Assembly: GCF_004358345.1 (NCBI RefSeq)
Contig: NZ_CP037952.1
Coordinates: 3,100,001 to 3,164,000 of the forward strand
Source of the DNA: Parashewanella spongiae
GTDB taxonomy: Bacteria; Pseudomonadota; Gammaproteobacteria; Enterobacterales; Shewanellaceae
Reading direction: 5' to 3'
DNA: 64,000 bases
Within the stretch, counting starts at the first letter, position 1; every line of letters starts with the position of its first letter. Shown here in pieces: positions 1-8,891 of this stretch. The translations under genes and the position numbers were made by a program. The notes under the pieces were generated by a model, which was given only the letters and a program-made list of their open reading frames with translations, made no database searches and was not told the DNA's origin.

Positions 1-1669
1 GAGGAGAAAAACGTTATTTATTGAGATAATAAGCCGACTAAAACTATTCTCAAAATAAAATGCCGATACTCGACCGAACACCGCTTAACTCCTCAGACAA
101 ATTCGATCTTCTCTTAAAAACTATCGCTTGCCAAGTGCATGGTGCAGTTTCTTCTCTTTCTGATGAATTTAATGTTTCTCGTAAAGCCGTTTACTCCGCT
201 AAATATGCGGCTCAATCGGCACTAAAGTGCCTTGTTACTACCAACGACGAATCTGATGTCATTACATCTGTAAATGTTGACGTACCACATCTTCGCCGTT
301 CTATTGTGGCTTTATCAATCACAGCACCTAACTCTATTCGAGCAATTGAAGAACAAATCCCACTCATTTATCCAGGCTGTAAAGTCAGTTACGGTTACAT
401 TCAAGGCGTTATCGTTGAAGCTCAAGAGCAGGCTAAGTTATTTAACGAAAAAGTGTCGCTATCAGCCATAAAGAGTGTGGCCATCGATGAGATGTTCAGC
501 CAAGGTGACCCCGTACTTGCTGGGATAGATCTCGAAAGTGGTTATTTATTTTCACTCTCTCACGAACAAAAGCGTGACGGTGAAACTTGGGCACGAGTTT
601 TAGGTGAAGCTAAATCACAAGGATTATCACCTCAGCACGTCGTTAAAGATGGAGCAAAAGGAATAGCGAAAGGCGTTAGCATGAGCTTTGAACATGCAGA
701 GCAACGTGATGATGCTTTCCATGCGTTGTATATCGTAGGTAAGGCGCTGAGAAAGGTTGAACGTCGGGCGTACTACTACATTGATAAAGAGGCTAGTTTG
801 GAAAAAAGATTGCATAAAGATGTATTCGATACAGAGAAAAAGCAGCAGGCAATGGTTGATTTCTTAGGCGTGCAAGCGAAATGTGAGCAAGCGATTGAGC
901 AATATGAAAGTGGAACAAAAAGCAGAAATCATCTCCACCAAGCTTTGACCAGTATTTCCATGAAAACGGGTAGCCTCATGACGAAAAAACAGGCTGAAGC
1001 CTTGCTAACGAAGGCTGTTGATGGCTTAAAAAATACTGAGCATAAAGATGGCATCACCGCTGCTAGATACATAAAAAATCGTTTGAAAGGACTGACATTA
1101 GCAACTCAAGCACTTCACGAAAAGTTACTGAAACTTGGCGAACTTTATCCTCAAGAATGCGTTGAAGTGGCTTGTCGCTTCTCTGAACGAAAGCGCCAAT
1201 TACGAAAAGCTAAACCTTGGAAAATAGCGCGGTATCAGAAAGAATTAGTTGGCAGTTATCAGTGGTTGCGACTCCGTTTAGGCAAGAGTGCCAGCGAACT
1301 TATGCTGCAAGTGGAAGCGTTGCATCAAACTCGCCACAGAGCATCAAGTGCCATTGAAGGATTTAATGCCACTCTACGGTCTTACCTTTATGTCCGTAAA
1401 GGAGTCAATCAAGGTTTCCTCGAATTATTTAAAGCTTGGTACAACCTTCGCTCAAGACGCTGGGGGAAACATAAAGGAACTTCATCGTATCAGAATATCA
1501 CAGGGAAAAAAGTTGATGACTGGCTAACAATGCTGAATTTTCCACCTTCGGATTTACACCACTAAGCACTCACAAACTTTGTGTGATTTACGGTAGCGGT
1601 TCAACTGAGGTTGAGCTGGCGATCTCTCTTTGATTTGTTACCTTTAAGACCTATATTTTGATCAGTCCT
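1..1669 (+). mobile_element. 501-aa DDE insertion element, copy 1
   Basis: This is one of two nearly identical copies of an element of about 1.67 kb; the other is inverted at 3684-5355. Base x here pairs with base 5353-x there. The copies stop matching just after 1669, where ISKra4 sequence resumes. The left end reaches the window edge and is probably short by 2-3 bases. The junction reads ...AGTCCT|GAAAA|GCGAGC. GAAAA is also native ISKra4 sequence, so a 5-bp target duplication is plausible. Terminal repeats are weak, so the ends are inferred from copy comparison. Confidence 0.75.
60..1565 (+). CDS. DDE transposase, 501 aa (DUF6399-like, IS family uncertain)
   Basis: Probable transposase of the flanking element. 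Candidate catalytic acids are D in VAIDEMFSQGD, D in HVVKDGAKG, and E in SSAIEGFNATLRSYLYVRKG. A long helical, Lys/Glu-rich insertion (about residues 240-390) separates the second D from the E. The N-terminus (residues 10-60) resembles a helix-turn-helix (LSDEFNVSRKAVYSAKYAAQ). The tail SYLYVRKG...FKAWYNLRSRRWGKHKG resembles proteins annotated as DUF6399. The reading frame is intact and differs from copy 2 by one residue visible in the translations (F versus L in VD-F/L-LGVQ). Its function as a transposase is inferred from duplication with defined ends and from the D-D-E pattern. The family assignment is not certain. Confidence 0.75.
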   Translation: MPILDRTPLNSSDKFDLLLKTIACQVHGAVSSLSDEFNVSRKAVYSAKYAAQSALKCLVTTNDESDVITSVNVDVPHLRRSIVALSITAPNSIRAIEEQIPLIYPGCKVSYGYIQGVIVEAQEQAKLFNEKVSLSAIKSVAIDEMFSQGDPVLAGIDLESGYLFSLSHEQKRDGETWARVLGEAKSQGLSPQHVVKDGAKGIAKGVSMSFEHAEQRDDAFHALYIVGKALRKVERRAYYYIDKEASLEKRLHKDVFDTEKKQQAMVDFLGVQAKCEQAIEQYESGTKSRNHLHQALTSISMKTGSLMTKKQAEALLTKAVDGLKNTEHKDGITAARYIKNRLKGLTLATQALHEKLLKLGELYPQECVEVACRFSERKRQLRKAKPWKIARYQKELVGSYQWLRLRLGKSASELMLQVEALHQTRHRASSAIEGFNATLRSYLYVRKGVNQGFLELFKAWYNLRSRRWGKHKGTSSYQNITGKKVDDWLTMLNFPPSDLHH

Positions 1670-1721
1670 GAAAAGCGAGCGACTGAAATCTTACGAGGTA
1701 ATGCGTCACAAGTAGCAAAAG
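1670..1721 (+). pseudogene. ISKra4 transposase fragment, left piece of a split copy
   Basis: These 52 bases encode the ISKra4 transposase segment KRATEILRGNASQVAKG, matching the full copies at 15086-16555 and 61773-63242. The 501-aa element interrupts it on the left and IS66 on the right. The frame resumes at 7130 after the IS66, so both pieces come from one original ISKra4. The N-terminal two thirds would lie left of the window or is lost. Confidence 0.85.
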
Positions 1722-1799
1722 GTGAGTTTACGGCAGCATAGTGCAACTTTAACCCAATAATTTGATGTAATGATGGCAGATTAATTATCGGAGCCCATC

Positions 1800-2171
1800 A
1801 TGCCAAATATAGAGCCATTAACTCGCGTCGCCACAGTCTTCGCCCATTGGCGCATAAATAAGCCGAGTCGCGGAACTAAAATACCAAACACTCTCCGCGA
1901 GCAAGCCATTTCATTGCTAGAGCATTACTCATCATCACAAATTTGCACCGCTTTACGTATCAGTGGCTCTCAATTTAAACAATGGTGCCAGGTATCAAAC
2001 TCGGCAGAGTCCATTACAGACTTCATTGAATTACCCAACTTACCTGAGGTCATCAAGCCCAATTCCCCAGTAAAACTTGAGTTGAATCTATCTAATGGCG
2101 ACAATATTCATATACAAGGTGTGGTGGATGTTCACTTTATTTGCGCCCTTATCGGGGCAATGAAATCATGA
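1800..2171 (+). CDS. tnpA: IS66 accessory protein TnpA
   Basis: Small helix-turn-helix protein of 123 aa, as usual for the first ORF of IS66 elements. The N-terminal half (LREQAISLLEHYSSSQICTALRISGSQFKQWCQ) fits a DNA-binding HTH, and the C-terminus is a short beta-rich tail ending GAMKS. The stop overlaps the tnpB start in ATGA at 2168-2171, so the two are translationally coupled. It appears intact, although the element is probably no longer self-mobile because tnpC is separated from it. Confidence 0.85.
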   Translation: MPNIEPLTRVATVFAHWRINKPSRGTKIPNTLREQAISLLEHYSSSQICTALRISGSQFKQWCQVSNSAESITDFIELPNLPEVIKPNSPVKLELNLSNGDNIHIQGVVDVHFICALIGAMKS

Positions 2172-2500
2172 TCTATTTAACTTCCAACAGTCGTATCTTC
2201 ATTGCGACTCAGCCTGCTGATTTTCGCTGTAGTATCGATGGACTGGCGGCCGTGTGCCAACAGCGCTTGTCGAGTAATCCGCGTTCAGGCTCGATATTCG
2301 TCTTCATTAATCGCAACAAAACCATGATACGAGCCCTCACTTATGAGCATAATGGCTTTTGGCTGATGACCAAACGGTTATCAAAAGGAAAATTTCATGG
2401 ATGGCCACGTCATCATGGCGTTATGCAACCGATGGCTGCGGCACAATTACGGCAATTACTGAGTGGTGAACCTTATTTACTCATGTTACGCACCGCCTAA
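2168..2500 (+). CDS. tnpB: IS66 accessory protein TnpB (IS66 Orf2)
   Basis: About 110 aa. It matches the IS66 Orf2 family, with the typical FIATQPADFRCSIDGLAAVC start, the SGSIFVFINRNKTMIRALTYEHNGFWLMTKRLSKGKFHGWP core and an AAQLRQLLSG tail. I place the start at the ATG at 2168, which overlaps the tnpA stop, rather than at the in-frame upstream ATG at 2141 inside tnpA. The protein is required with TnpA and TnpC for transposition in studied IS66 elements. It is intact. Confidence 0.88.
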   Translation: MIYLTSNSRIFIATQPADFRCSIDGLAAVCQQRLSSNPRSGSIFVFINRNKTMIRALTYEHNGFWLMTKRLSKGKFHGWPRHHGVMQPMAAAQLRQLLSGEPYLLMLRTA

Positions 2501-2522
2501 AAATTAGTGGCATAATCAAGCT

Positions 2523-3587
2523 ATGAACGATGAATTACTAGAGCTGTATAGCGATTACCAACTATCTAGCTTTGGACAAGTAACAGCAACAGGGATGTCA
2601 GACTTACTAGATGGTGCTTACAGTCATGATCAGGTAACAAGACTCCTTTCTACTAACGAGTTCACCAGTAAAACTCTTTGGGGAATGGTTAAATCCACTG
2701 TAAGACAGGTCGAAGAAGATGATGCCGTTCTTATTTTCGATGATACGATTGAAGAAAAGCCTTATACGGACGAAAGCGACTTGATCGCTTACCACTACGA
2801 CCACACAAAAAATCGAACCGTTAAAGGGATTAACCTTCTTAATTGTCTTTACTACTCCCAAGGTGTATCAATTCCAGTATCTTATAAGTTGATCACTAAG
2901 CCAATTCCCTATTGTGATCTGAAAACTAAGAAAGTTCGCAGAATGTCTGAAACAACTAAGAATGAAGATTTTAGAGAGCTTTTACAAATTAGTTACCAAA
3001 ACCAACTTAAATTCAAATATGTTCTAGCAGACAGTTGGTTCTGTTCAAATGAAAATATGGTGTTTATCAAACACAAATGCCACAAGGATTTTATCATGGC
3101 GTGCAAATCTAATCGTCTTGTTTCTTTGAGTGAAGATGATAAGAAGCATAAGAAATCACAACGGGTTGATACACTTGAGTTTCAAGAAGGGCAGTCTGTC
3201 AAAGTTTGGATATCTGGGGTAGATTTTGAGTTACAGTTATCCAAGAAAGTCTTTAAAAACAAAGATGGAAGTACAGGCGAGCTTTACTTGTTATGCAGTG
3301 ATTTAAGTTGTGATGATGAGTTCATCCAAGCGGTCTATCAAAAACGATGGAACGTTGAACTCTTCCATAAAAACCTGAAGTCAAATGCGGCAATTACCCG
3401 TTCTCCAGCACATACAGTTAAAACACAAAGTAATCATCAATTTTTATCAATTTATAGTGCATTTAGGCTTGAAACCTTAGCTTTAAAACTGAAAATGAAT
3501 AAATTTCAACTGAGGGCGAAACTGTATATAAAAGCATTAAAAACAGCCTTTACAGAACTTCAAACTCTAAAAGCTGTTAGTGCGTAA
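2523..3587 (+). CDS. IS4-superfamily transposase (354 aa) inside IS66
   Basis: DDE transposase. First acid in LIFDDTIEEKPY, second in VLADSWFCS, and the C-terminal IS4 signature Y-(2)-R-(3)-E-(6)-K is exact in YQKRWNVELFHKNLK. The frame is intact at 354 aa; an IS701-like subgroup is possible. It starts only 22 bases after the tnpB stop, so its upstream end is compact. Short matching ends (ATAATCAA at about 2513 and its complement near 3639-3647) may be part of its inverted repeats. I could not find a target duplication, so the element ends stay open. Confidence 0.8.
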   Translation: MNDELLELYSDYQLSSFGQVTATGMSDLLDGAYSHDQVTRLLSTNEFTSKTLWGMVKSTVRQVEEDDAVLIFDDTIEEKPYTDESDLIAYHYDHTKNRTVKGINLLNCLYYSQGVSIPVSYKLITKPIPYCDLKTKKVRRMSETTKNEDFRELLQISYQNQLKFKYVLADSWFCSNENMVFIKHKCHKDFIMACKSNRLVSLSEDDKKHKKSQRVDTLEFQEGQSVKVWISGVDFELQLSKKVFKNKDGSTGELYLLCSDLSCDDEFIQAVYQKRWNVELFHKNLKSNAAITRSPAHTVKTQSNHQFLSIYSAFRLETLALKLKMNKFQLRAKLYIKALKTAFTELQTLKAVSA

Positions 3588-3683
3588 CATGAGTTATTTA
3601 TCTTCAAGTCGCTTGAAATAAATCGCACTTACCGGTTGATTATTTTATTTATCGGATCATACTGCCCGCCGAATTCATTTTTC

Positions 3684-5355
3684 AGGACTGATCAAAATAT
3701 AGGTCTTAAAGGTAACAAATCAAAGAGAGATCGCCAGCTCAACCTCAGTTGAACCGCTACCGTAAATCACACAAAGTTTGTGAGTGCTTAGTGGTGTAAA
3801 TCCGAAGGTGGAAAATTCAGCATTGTTAGCCAGTCATCAACTTTTTTCCCTGTGATATTCTGATACGATGAAGTTCCTTTATGTTTCCCCCAGCGTCTTG
3901 AGCGAAGGTTGTACCAAGCTTTAAATAACTCGAGGAAACCTTGATTGACTCCTTTACGGACATAAAGGTAAGACCGTAGAGTGGCATTAAACCCTTCAAT
4001 GGCACTTGATGCTCTGTGGCGAGTTTGATGCAACGCTTCCACTTGCAGCATAAGTTCGCTGGCACTCTTGCCTAAACGGAGTCGCAACCACTGATAACTG
4101 CCAACTAATTCTTTCTGATACCGCGCTATTTTCCAAGGTTTAGCTTTTCGTAATTGGCGCTTTCGTTCAGAGAAGCGACAAGCCACTTCAACGCATTCTT
4201 GAGGATAAAGTTCGCCAAGTTTCAGTAACTTTTCGTGAAGTGCTTGAGTTGCTAATGTCAGTCCTTTCAAACGATTTTTTATGTATCTAGCAGCGGTGAT
4301 GCCATCTTTATGCTCAGTATTTTTTAAGCCATCAACAGCCTTCGTTAGCAAGGCTTCAGCCTGTTTTTTCGTCATGAGGCTACCCGTTTTCATGGAAATA
4401 CTGGTCAAAGCTTGGTGGAGATGATTTCTGCTTTTCGTTCCACTTTCATATTGCTCAATCGCTTGCTCACATTTCGCTTGCACGCCTAATAAATCAACCA
4501 TTGCCTGCTGCTTTTTCTCTGTATCGAATACATCTTTATGCAATCTTTTTTCCAAACTAGCCTCTTTATCAATGTAGTAGTACGCCCGACGTTCAACCTT
4601 TCTCAGCGCCTTACCTACGATATACAACGCATGGAAAGCATCATCACGTTGCTCTGCATGTTCAAAGCTCATGCTAACGCCTTTCGCTATTCCTTTTGCT
4701 CCATCTTTAACGACGTGCTGAGGTGATAATCCTTGTGATTTAGCTTCACCTAAAACTCGTGCCCAAGTTTCACCGTCACGCTTTTGTTCGTGAGAGAGTG
4801 AAAATAAATAACCACTTTCGAGATCTATCCCAGCAAGTACGGGGTCACCTTGGCTGAACATCTCATCGATGGCCACACTCTTTATGGCTGATAGCGACAC
4901 TTTTTCGTTAAATAACTTAGCCTGCTCTTGAGCTTCAACGATAACGCCTTGAATGTAACCGTAACTGACTTTACAGCCTGGATAAATGAGTGGGATTTGT
5001 TCTTCAATTGCTCGAATAGAGTTAGGTGCTGTGATTGATAAAGCCACAATAGAACGGCGAAGATGTGGTACGTCAACATTTACAGATGTAATGACATCAG
5101 ATTCGTCGTTGGTAGTAACAAGGCACTTTAGTGCCGATTGAGCCGCATATTTAGCGGAGTAAACGGCTTTACGAGAAACATTAAATTCATCAGAAAGAGA
5201 AGAAACTGCACCATGCACTTGGCAAGCGATAGTTTTTAAGAGAAGATCGAATTTGTCTGAGGAGTTAAGCGGTGTTCGGTCGAGTATCGGCATTTTATTT
5301 TGAGAATAGTTTTAGTCGGCTTATTATCTCAATAAATAACGTTTTTCTCCTCAGA
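3684..5355 (-). mobile_element. 501-aa DDE insertion element, copy 2 (inverted)
   Basis: Reverse-complement copy of the element at 1-1669, near-identical over 1.67 kb. It is flanked by TTTTC on both sides (3679-3683 and 5356-5360), which would be a 5-bp target duplication equivalent to the GAAAA seen beside copy 1. It lies in the tnpB-tnpC gap of the IS66. The two copies form long inverted arms around 2.0 kb and could invert that segment by recombination. Confidence 0.78.
3788..5293 (-). CDS. DDE transposase, 501 aa, copy 2
   Basis: Same protein as at 60-1565 except for one residue seen in the translations (L instead of F in VD-L-LGVQ). The frame is intact, so both copies could supply transposase. 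Near-identity implies recent duplication within this replicon or its close lineage. The candidate D, D and E residues described for copy 1 are all present. Confidence 0.75.
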   Translation of the reverse strand: MPILDRTPLNSSDKFDLLLKTIACQVHGAVSSLSDEFNVSRKAVYSAKYAAQSALKCLVTTNDESDVITSVNVDVPHLRRSIVALSITAPNSIRAIEEQIPLIYPGCKVSYGYIQGVIVEAQEQAKLFNEKVSLSAIKSVAIDEMFSQGDPVLAGIDLESGYLFSLSHEQKRDGETWARVLGEAKSQGLSPQHVVKDGAKGIAKGVSMSFEHAEQRDDAFHALYIVGKALRKVERRAYYYIDKEASLEKRLHKDVFDTEKKQQAMVDLLGVQAKCEQAIEQYESGTKSRNHLHQALTSISMKTGSLMTKKQAEALLTKAVDGLKNTEHKDGITAARYIKNRLKGLTLATQALHEKLLKLGELYPQECVEVACRFSERKRQLRKAKPWKIARYQKELVGSYQWLRLRLGKSASELMLQVEALHQTRHRASSAIEGFNATLRSYLYVRKGVNQGFLELFKAWYNLRSRRWGKHKGTSSYQNITGKKVDDWLTMLNFPPSDLHH

Positions 5356-5384
5356 TTTTCTCATTTATTTGTTACCCGTATCTG

Positions 5385-7037
5385 ATGGGTTCCCATTTTT
5401 CCTATTCGCCTAAGCTGGACTGTCCTTTAATGAGTAAACCGTTTACTGATATCGACCACAACGCGCTGGAAGCACTGATAGTTCGTGTTACTGAAGCCAA
5501 AGAGCATGAATTAGCACTGTCTCCAGAAGATTGTCAGTTGTTACTTGATGCCTTAGTGACGTTATCGACGATGCAGCAACGATTAACCAATCACGATGTC
5601 ACCGTGCACAAATTGCGTAAGTTACTTGGCATTGAAAAGTCTTCAGAAGCCTTGTCTCGTGTCAGTAAAAGCAATAAAGGAAGCGGTAAACACACTGCGG
5701 GTAAAAATCGTAAACCCAAAGAGAGCGGTGAAGATTTCACTCCCGCTAAGCCAGTTGTGATAGTGCATCAGAGTACAGATGTGAAAAAAGGTGATAACTG
5801 CCTAGAGTGCCACATGGGTAAAATGTACAAAACCGACCCAGGCAGTTTACTGCGTATCACAGGGCAAAGTCCGTTTAAGCCAGAGCAGCATGTCATGGAG
5901 CGCTTTCGCTGTAATGCTTGTGGCGCTTACGCTACCGCCGCTTTGCCAGTTGAAGTGTTAGCCGACGGGAGCGAGCAACAAAAATACGGCTACTCAGCTC
6001 GGTCATTAATGGCCATACACAAGTATTTTGCCGGGTTGCCGTTTTATCGCCAAGGGAGCATTCAAAAGCTGCTTGGTGTCAAAATCACTGCGTCTACTGT
6101 GTTTGACCAAGTTGAATATGTGGCCAATGATATTTACCCTGTTTATCAAATGTTGGTTAACCTCGCGGCCGATGCGAAGCATTATTATCTCGATGACACG
6201 ACTCACCGAATTTTGGATGCTACGCCAATAGAAAAACCGGTGCGTAACAGTGACAAGACACAAATGCGCAGCGGCGTGTACACATCAGGTGTTATTGCGA
6301 CCACTCAAGCCAATGATAGTATCGTGTTGTTTGAAACTAATATTGGTCATGCTGGCGAATTCATCGATAGCCTGTTGCACAAACGCGGTACTCATCAATC
6401 TAGGCCGATAATGATGAGTGACGCTCTGGTCAGTAATCGCCCTACGGTAAGAGAATGTCTGCTGTCATTGTGTAACAGTCATGCCAGACGACAATTTGTT
6501 GATGTCATTAACCATTTCCCCGATGAAGTCGAGCACGTACTGACACGTTATGGTGAAATTTGGGCTTACGAGCAGCACACTAAAGAGCAAAAGTTTACGG
6601 CAACAGAAAGGCTGAGTTACCATCAGCAACATTCGTTGCCTGTAATGAAAACCATCAAGCAGTGGTGTACAACACACCTTAACGATGAAACAGTTGAAGA
6701 GAATAGTGGTTTAGGTAAGGCGATGCGATATTTTGTCAAACACTATGTTGGCTTGAGCTATTTTTGCCACTACGAAGGTGTATACATCGATAATAACCGT
6801 ATCGAAGCCATGTTAAAAATCATCGTTCGTGACCGAAAAAATGCGATGTTCCATAAGACGTTACTTGGCGCTACGATTGGTGATGTCATCACGTCAATGA
6901 TTGCAACAGCAAGTGAAGCTGGCATCAATGTGTTTGAGTATTTCACATTTTTACAGAGAGAGAAGGATAAAGTGAAAACCAATCCTGAAGAATACCTACC
7001 GTGGAATTATCGAGAAACAGTCGGCACTGAAAAATAA
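5385..7037 (+). CDS. tnpC: IS66 transposase TnpC
   Basis: Catalytic IS66 transposase of about 550 aa (535 if the second ATG at 5430, MSKPFTDIDHNALEAL, is used). Features in order: N-terminal coiled coil and Lys-rich linker, a zinc-finger-like segment CLECH...CNACGAYA, then the DDE core with D in YYLDDTTHRILDA, D in MSDALVSNRP and E in IDNNRIEAMLKIIVRDRKN. The C-terminal IS66 domain follows. The frame is intact. It lies about 2.9 kb from tnpB because of the nested insertions, so it probably no longer shares their transcript. Confidence 0.9.
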   Translation: MGSHFSYSPKLDCPLMSKPFTDIDHNALEALIVRVTEAKEHELALSPEDCQLLLDALVTLSTMQQRLTNHDVTVHKLRKLLGIEKSSEALSRVSKSNKGSGKHTAGKNRKPKESGEDFTPAKPVVIVHQSTDVKKGDNCLECHMGKMYKTDPGSLLRITGQSPFKPEQHVMERFRCNACGAYATAALPVEVLADGSEQQKYGYSARSLMAIHKYFAGLPFYRQGSIQKLLGVKITASTVFDQVEYVANDIYPVYQMLVNLAADAKHYYLDDTTHRILDATPIEKPVRNSDKTQMRSGVYTSGVIATTQANDSIVLFETNIGHAGEFIDSLLHKRGTHQSRPIMMSDALVSNRPTVRECLLSLCNSHARRQFVDVINHFPDEVEHVLTRYGEIWAYEQHTKEQKFTATERLSYHQQHSLPVMKTIKQWCTTHLNDETVEENSGLGKAMRYFVKHYVGLSYFCHYEGVYIDNNRIEAMLKIIVRDRKNAMFHKTLLGATIGDVITSMIATASEAGINVFEYFTFLQREKDKVKTNPEEYLPWNYRETVGTEK

Positions 7038-7129
7038 TATAGCTGTAAAAAATGGACTTGGGCTAATCGCCTAGGTCTAGCTTTACCTGAAATAATTTAG
7101 TTTTTCACGCTATGCTGCCGTAAGCTCAC

Positions 7130-7485
7130 AGCAAAAGGCCTTGGGATCAGTGCAACAAAACGGAAATTAAAACAACGAGAAGGCATTAATAAGTGCATCG
7201 GTTATCTATTGAAAAATAAATCAAGATTAGAATACGGTAAAGCGTTAGAGCAAGGTTTCCCAATTGCTAGCGGTGTCATTGAGGGAGCTTGTCGTCATCT
7301 GATTAATGATAGGTTGGATATCACTGGAGCGAGATGGAGCCTTGAAGGTGCAGAAGCTATATTAAAACTTAGGTCGTTAAGATCGAGTGGTGATATTGAA
7401 AAGTATTGGGAGTATCACAAAAAGCAATCCAAACAGAGGTTATACAGATGTGGGTAACTTCGTCGTTTTAAAAGACCCACACCCA
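7130..7485 (+). pseudogene. ISKra4 transposase C-terminus and right end, right piece of split copy
   Basis: It continues the frame of the piece at 1670-1721 (GLGISATKRKLKQREGINK...) to the same C-terminus as the full copies (...SKQRLYRCG, stop at 7455-7457). The element end GACCCACACCCA follows at 7485. It carries the conserved catalytic-type E in SGVIEGACRHLIND. An apparent start at 7209 is only an internal Met. Confidence 0.88.
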
Positions 7486-8383
7486 ATACGTTTGTGTATA
7501 CCCGAATTACAGCGAAAGGCGTCAGAAAAAAGTTAATTGAAGAAAAAGGCTGGCTACCTGAAGAATTACCTAAAGAAAGAACCATTAACGACATATTAAA
7601 TCGACTGGGATACAGACTTCGACGAGTCCAAAAAACTAAACCCCAAAAAAAATTCCTCAAACAGACGCTATCTTTGAAAACGTAAACAAAATCAATAAAG
7701 AAACAACCGGTAATAAAAAAGTCATCCGTATTAGTATCGACTGTAAAGCGACAGTTAATGTTGGTGAGTATTCCCGTTACGGTAAATCTCGTAGTGCTGA
7801 TGCTGTTCAAGCGTTGGATCATGATATGGAAATAAAAAAGAAAATGATCCCGTTCGGAATTCTTAACCTCGACAATGATCAACTTCATGTTTTTTATGGC
7901 AACTCAAATAAAACAAGTGACTTCATTTGTGACGCACTTGAATGGTGGTGGGATTCAGTTAAAAGTGAAAATCTAGAAGTGGAAGAACTCATTATTTTTT
8001 CAGATAATGGTCCTGAAAATAGTGGCTGTCGTACTCAATACCTGTTTAGATTAGTAGCGTTTAGTGAACAATCGAAACTCAAGATTCGAAACGTCTACTA
8101 CCCGCCATACCACAGTAAGTACAACCCGATAGAACGAGTCTGGTCATCGTTAGAGAGGCATTGGAATGGCACATTACTGAGTACAGCCAAAACGGTAATA
8201 GAATGGACAAAAACAATGACATGGAAAGCGATGAGCCCAGTAGTCAATTTAATTGATAAAATTTACTCAAAAGGAGTCAAGCTCAATAACAAAGAAAAAG
8301 AAGAACTGGAAAGTAAAATAGTCAGAAATAGTGAATTACCAAAGTGGGATCTTACAATCACTCCAATTGCGGTAGATTTTTAA
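7486..8383 (+). pseudogene. ISAzo13-family transposase, 5'-truncated and frameshifted
   Basis: Two frames make one ISAzo13-type protein. 7494-7685 gives RITAKGVRKKLIEEKGWLPE and then stops. The other frame continues from about 7650 with PQTDAIFENVNKINKETTG, ISIDCKATVNVGEYSRYGKS, LIIFSDNGPEN and YYPPYHSKYNPIERVWS to a stop at 8381-8383. The break falls on an A8 tract (7645-7652); one extra A, or a -1 shift, joins the frames. The N-terminus is cut where the ISKra4 end abuts at 7485. D (DCKA), D (SDNGPE) and E (NPIERVW) remain. Confidence 0.82.
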
Positions 8384-8389
8384 ATGCTA

Positions 8390-8891
8390 GATCCCTAAGT
8401 AGCCAGGATGGGCGGTTTCAATCTCCCCACATGCTTCATCATCGTGCTTTTTCTTTTCTAGCGCAGCAACTTGAGCATCACTAAGAATAATACCTTCACT
8501 AGCTACTTTTGCTTCCAGCGCTTTAAGTCGTTTTTTAAAGTTCTCTAAATCATGACGCAGCCAAATCGAGCGAACACCACTACCAGAGACAAATACACCT
8601 TGTTTACGCAGTTCGTTACTTGTCCTGTGTTGACCATGAGCCGGTTGGGCTACTGCATATTCCTGCACCGCTTTCTCGGTCGATTCATCAACACGATTTT
8701 TAATATTTGGTGCTCTTCGGCATTTGTTGATAAGAGCGTCAATGCCACCGTCTTCAACAAGTTATTGATAACGATAGAAAGTATCTCTTGATACGCCCAT
8801 GACTTTGCAAGCTCTGGACACATTACCAAGTTCTTCTGCTAGATTGAGTAAACCTGTTTTGTGTTTAATAATTGGATTGTTAGTTTGTAAC
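8390..8891 (-). pseudogene. IS481-family transposase N-terminal part, with internal stop
   Basis: On the minus strand from 8891 the sequence reads QTNNPIIKHKTGLLNLAEEL, GNVSRACKVMGVSRDTFYRYQ, a TAA stop at about 8763, then in the same frame LVEDGGIDALINKCRRAPNI and on to EIETAHPGYLG near 8395. This is the HTH and linker half of an IS481 transposase. The DDE half is missing, cut at the ISAzo13 boundary, and the 5' end is fused to a truncated ISKra4. A nonsense codon plus truncation on both sides makes it a dead remnant. Confidence 0.8.

Larger units (their letters stand above)
1722..7129 (+). mobile_element. IS66-family element, interrupted by two other elements
   Basis: The ends are 20-bp inverted repeats with one mismatch: GTGAGTTTACGGCAGCATAG at 1722 and the complement of GTGAGCTTACGGCAGCATAG ending at 7129. 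The flanks carry an 8-bp direct repeat AGCAAAAG (1714-1721 and 7130-7137), the duplication size known for IS66. The tnpA-tnpB-tnpC order is classical. Between tnpB and tnpC sit an IS4-superfamily transposase and an inverted 501-aa element, so the 5.4 kb length is about 2.9 kb above what the IS66 genes need. Confidence 0.9.

Noticed and set aside
1-5355. Composite transposon formed by the two inverted 501-aa elements
   Set aside because: Copy 1 lies in ISKra4 and copy 2 inside IS66, each with its own candidate 5-bp duplication. The nested-insertion explanation accounts for everything between them.
7209-7457. Separate 82-aa gene
   Set aside because: It is the C-terminus of the split ISKra4 transposase, starting at an internal Met.
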